From positions 125,249,641 to 125,313,640 of the forward strand of contig NC_061862.1 of the NCBI RefSeq assembly GCF_907164915.1: DNA of 64,000 bases, given 5' to 3'. The position numbers and the translations under genes were made by a program. Of this stretch, positions 60,850 through 64,000 are shown in pieces (the first letter of the stretch is position 1; every line of letters begins with the position of its first letter). The notes below the pieces were generated by a model, which worked only from the letters and a program-made list of their open reading frames with translations, did not search any database and had not been told where the DNA came from. The stretch is from Impatiens glandulifera (lineage: Eukaryota > Streptophyta > Magnoliopsida > Ericales > Balsaminaceae).

Positions 60850-61573
60850 TTTAATCCTGGTAAGGCTAGAACGTGAGCCAAAATTCACACGGGTTGATAT
60901 AATACATAATAACATTTCAGTGCGTCTAGATTGCTTAGAGAAATAAACTCTTCACCTTCAACTGTAGATAGACTAACTACATCTCTATAGAGAATTTTCT
61001 CAATTAGAAAGGGTCATTCCATTCATGGTCGGAACTTGCCCCTAGGGTTCTAACAATTCTTGGGTTCGTTTGAGCACCAAGTCACCTTGTTTTATGTTCC
61101 TAGGCTTGACCTTTCTATTAAAGGTATTAGCCATTCGTTTCTGGTAAACATGAGATTTGCACAACGCATCCAACTTGTGATCTTCCATAACGTCAATTGG
61201 TCATATCGAGATTTTATCTAGTCTTCTTCAATGACTTGGGATTCCAAAAGGACTCTCAATGTAGGAATTTCAATCTCAATGGGTTGTACGACATCCACAC
61301 CGTATACTAGATAATATGGAGTTTCGTCTATCGATGCTCGAGTAGTCGTACGATATCCCCACAAGGCAAATGATACCTTCTCATACCAATCTTTGTATGT
61401 GCTGGTCATTTTTTGATGATTCTAATCACATTTTTGTTAGTCACTTCGACCGCGTCGTTATTTTGGGGTTGATAGGGCGATAATTTGTGATGCTCAATTT
61501 TGAACTCTTTAAGCAAGGATAAAACCTTTCCCTGAAAGTGTCTCCCATTATCTTAAATAATGGTATGAGGTAC
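60850..61573 (-). pseudogene. Ty3/gypsy integrase (C-terminal part) relic
   Basis: Minus-strand translation gives, with an in-frame stop and frameshifts, a DNGRHFQGKVLSLLKEFK-type segment, SPYQPQN, then an open stretch (61409-61218) with TYKDWYEKVSFALWGYRT and TPYYLVYGVDVVQPIEIEIP, typical of the integrase end of plant Ty3/gypsy polyproteins, followed by RYDQL and a broken C-terminal tail. The upstream remainder of the gene is cut off by a Copia LTR at 61574. It cannot encode a working integrase. Confidence 0.82.
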
Positions 61574-61905
61574 TGTTGTTTTTGGCACAATTAGAATCCC
61601 ACATCGGAAGATGATGGGAGTGAAAGAAGTTTCTTAGTATATAAAAGAAACTATATTCACAATTAGAATAAATCCCACATTGGAAGATGATGGGAGTTGG
61701 GGAAGTTTCTTAGTGTATAAAAGAAACTCTCCTCTCTTTGGTTTATTGCACCCAATATTTGTATCTCTTCTTCCTTATTAATTGATAGCCTTAGTGCTCG
61801 GAGACGTAGGCAATATTTTGGCCGAACTCCGTTATCAAATTCTGTTAGTGTTCTTTTAGTTTGTTTTCTTCTTTTGTGTTTTTGTCAAGGTTTTTCCCCC
61901 AAAAG
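61574..61905 (+). repeat. 5' LTR of a second Copia element
   Basis: Begins TGTTGTTTTTGGCAC next to gypsy sequence and ends at the primer-binding site. Contains two copies of a block of about 90 bp with cacaattagaat..., cccacat.ggaagatgatgg and a TATA box in tataaaagaaact (near 61640 and 61716), so the promoter segment is duplicated. The following ctctcctctctttgg and cttcttccttattaattg look like leader sequence. Confidence 0.75.
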
Positions 61906-61916
61906 TGGTATCAGAG
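61906..61916 (+). other. Primer-binding site (initiator tRNA-Met)
   Basis: TGGTATCAGAG, the standard primer-binding sequence of plant Copia elements, directly after the LTR. Confidence 0.85.
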
Positions 61917-61935
61917 TCGAAGGTTCATCCTTGGC

Positions 61936-63698
61936 ATGGTGGAGTCTTCAAAAGGGGCGTCAACTCCTTCGTCATCCTAGACGAGGACATCGATGTCGAA
62001 TTTGAAGTTTGCGGTGGAGATCTTTGATGAAAATGGGCATTTCGGCATGTGGCAAGGTGAGGTTCTAGATTGTCTTTTTTAGCAGGGTTTAGATATTGCT
62101 ATTGAAGTCGGAAAGTCAGATGGTATAGAAGAAAAAGAGTGGAGTATCATGAATCGGTTGGCGTGCGGAACAATTCGGTCGTGCCTGTCTAGAGAGCAGA
62201 AGTATATTGTGAAGAATAAAACTTCTGCACAGAAACTGTGGCAAGCATTGGAGGATAAATTTCTGAAGAAGAGTGGTAAGAATAAGCTCCTTATGAAGAA
62301 GCGGTTGTTCCGGTTTGATTACCAATCAGGTACTACTATGAATGAACATATTACTAAGTTTAATGAATTATTAGCAGATCTGTTAAACCTTGACGTTAAG
62401 TTTGAGGATTAAGATCTTGCGTTGATGTTGCTATCGTCCCTTCCTGATGAATTTGAACACTTAAACAACGTTACTTCATGGGAAGAGAAATGTTTCTCTT
62501 GATGTTGTAAGTTCTGCTTTATATAGTCATGAATTGAGAAAGCAAGATAAAAGGAAGAAGATCTGAAAGTAGAGTTGCCAAAGATTAATGTTCTTTCTGT
62601 CGTGAGAAAGGACATTGGAAGACTAACTGCCCAAAGTTGAAGAAGAAAGAGAAAGATTCTGAAGATGCGAATGTTGCAGAAAACAAAGGTGATGCAGATT
62701 CAGAATACTCTTTATCGATGTCACACACAATATCATATCCTGATGCGTGGATATTAAACTCAGCCTGTACTTATCATATGACACTAGTTCGAAAGTGGTT
62801 CTTTGACTTTAAGGAACTAGATGGTGGAGTAGTTTACATGGGAGATGCTAGTCCATGTAAAATAAAAGGGATAGGTTCAATCAAGCTGAGAAATGATGAC
62901 GGATCCACCAGAATTATCAGAGATGTTCGGTACATACCAAATATGAAAAAGAATTTCATTTCTTTGGGGGCCTTGGAGTCAAAAGGCCTACATGTGAAAT
63001 TAAAAAAGGAAATTCTTAAGGTAATCTCTGGAGCGCTAGTGATGTTGAAATCTATAAGGAAAAGTAATAATTTGTATTATTATCAAGGTAGTACAGTTAA
63101 TGGGACAATAGTTGTATCAACTTCCGGGAGCAGTAAGGAGTTAGAGGTAACAAAGCTATGGCATATGCGATTGGGGCATGCTGGTGAGAAATCTATGCAA
63201 ACTCTTGTCAAGAAAGGATTGTTGAAAGGTACAAAAGTTTGTAAGTTAGATTTTTGTGAACATTGTATTCTGGAAAAACAAAGGCGAGTAAAATTTGGCA
63301 CTACTATCCATAACACCAAGGGTATTTTAGATTATGTGCACTCAGATGTCTGAGGATCTGCCAAGACTCCTTCTCTTGGAGGTAGACATTATTTTGTTAC
63401 TTTTATTGATGATTTTTCCAGAAGAGTATGAGTGTTTACTATGAAGAATAAAGGTGAAGTGTTTGGGATTTTTCTTAAATGGAAAACTCAAGTTGAAGAC
63501 GAGACAGGAAGAAAGATCAAAATTCTCCGGACTGATAACGGTGGAGATTACAAGAATGATCAATTCCAGAAGTTATGCCAAGAGTGTGGCATAGTTCGAC
63601 ACTTCACAGTCAGAAAAACACCACAACAGAATGGAGTATCAAAACGTATGAACATGACATTGGTGGAGAAAGTTCGATGTATGTTGTCTAATGCTGGG
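61936..63698 (+). pseudogene. Copia gag-protease-integrase, degenerate
   Basis: Starts at an ATG 20 bp after the primer-binding site. Gag part: FAVEIFDENGHFGMWQGEVLD, LWQALEDKF, FNELLADL, then a CCHC zinc knuckle at 62589-62632 (CSFCREKGHWKTNC). Protease region: AWILNSACTYHM near 62757, where the usual catalytic Asp is Asn. GAG-pre-integrase: LWHMRLGHAGE and a CEHC. Integrase core: YVHSD, FIDDFSRR, LRTDNGGDY and QQNGVSKRMN, where the catalytic Glu position reads Lys (63642). Premature stops occur at about 61977, 62082, 62410, 63351 and 63428, plus a frameshift near 62500. Resembles Tork/TNT1-type Copia (Pseudoviridae relatives). Dead copy, interrupted at about 63699. Confidence 0.88.
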
Positions 63699-64000
63699 TC
63701 ATAGTTGTCAATAGCGCCCGTAGCGCTAGCTATAGAGAATAGCGTAGAGTAGCGCCCCCTTGTAGCTATAAGGCGCTATAGGCTACGCACTTTCAAATAG
63801 CGCCGCCTTTCTAGCTATAGCGCCAATAGCTATAGCCCCCTTATAGTGCGCTTTTTAAAAAAAATAAATATTTATATATTATTTATTTGACTTTTTTAAA
63901 TTTCCCAAATTATCTTATTTTATTTCTTTATTTTATTATTTTTTCCTTATTTTTTTATGACACTTTATCTTCTCACAGTTATTTTATTTTATTTTATTCT
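63699..64000. mobile_element. GC-rich 'tagcgc' element inserted in Copia integrase, running off the window
   Basis: The integrase frame is lost right after the SNAG motif, and the sequence becomes catagttgtcaatagcgccc followed by about 150 bp packed with tagcgc, gctata and ggcgctata motifs, then AT-rich DNA. The catagttgtcaa-type start followed by GCGCC arrays resembles plant hAT-like non-autonomous elements (from memory). The other end is outside the window. Confidence 0.5.

Overview
The window is plant nuclear DNA, almost certainly from a eudicot: spliced genes with GT..AG introns, AT-rich spacers full of (TA)n tracts, plant-only gene families (extra-large G protein, class D MAPKK, plant DYRK kinase, PsaO, GH1 beta-glucosidase) and plant Copia, Ty3/gypsy, LINE, Helitron, hAT, Mutator-like and Harbinger remnants. 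The species cannot be named from the sequence.

Five apparently intact protein genes are visible: a TAF1C-like RNA polymerase I factor (minus, 1.4-4.1 kb), an intronless MKK9-like MAP kinase kinase (minus, 8.2-9.1 kb), a short BAP31-like ER membrane protein in four exons (plus, 17.3-18.0 kb), an extra-large G protein in eight exons (minus, 18.0-21.1 kb) and a 1053-residue plant DYRK kinase in seven exons (minus, 47.5-56.3 kb). BAP31-like and XLG converge with only 93 bp between their stop codons. Exon boundaries were read from GT/AG sites with conserved phase, and the joined frames stay open. The intact genes are cellular housekeeping and signalling genes; they do not form a pathway cluster.

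The rest is mostly transposon-derived. From 21.4 to 24.9 kb lies a Mutator-like foldback element with a perfect 10-bp target duplication, next to a tandemly duplicated LRR (resistance-gene type) fragment. From 26.6 to 29.1 kb is a GH1 beta-glucosidase pseudogene. From 29.5 to 31.7 kb is the most unusual object: a 2143-bp element with about 0.77-kb inverted arms, each carrying a tRNA-Lys(UUU)-like sequence, and between the arms a spliced-looking fragment of the photosystem I gene PsaO. A 316-bp relative with the same ends sits at 16.8 kb.

From 31.9 to 41.75 kb is an old Copia element whose 5' LTR is split by a Harbinger-type MITE (TAA duplication) and by a 3090-bp LTR-like element (5-bp duplication), and whose interior carries a LINE derivative with a 10-bp duplication. 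From 41.8 to 45.3 kb are a MITE with tandem palindromes, a long (TA)n tract and a Helitron-like element. The right end (60.8-64 kb) is another nest: a Ty3/gypsy integrase broken by a Copia element, itself broken by a GC-rich element that runs off the window. Regions 9.2-13.8, 42.4-44.3, 45.3-47.4 and 56.8-60.8 kb show little beyond AT-rich sequence and decayed repeats.
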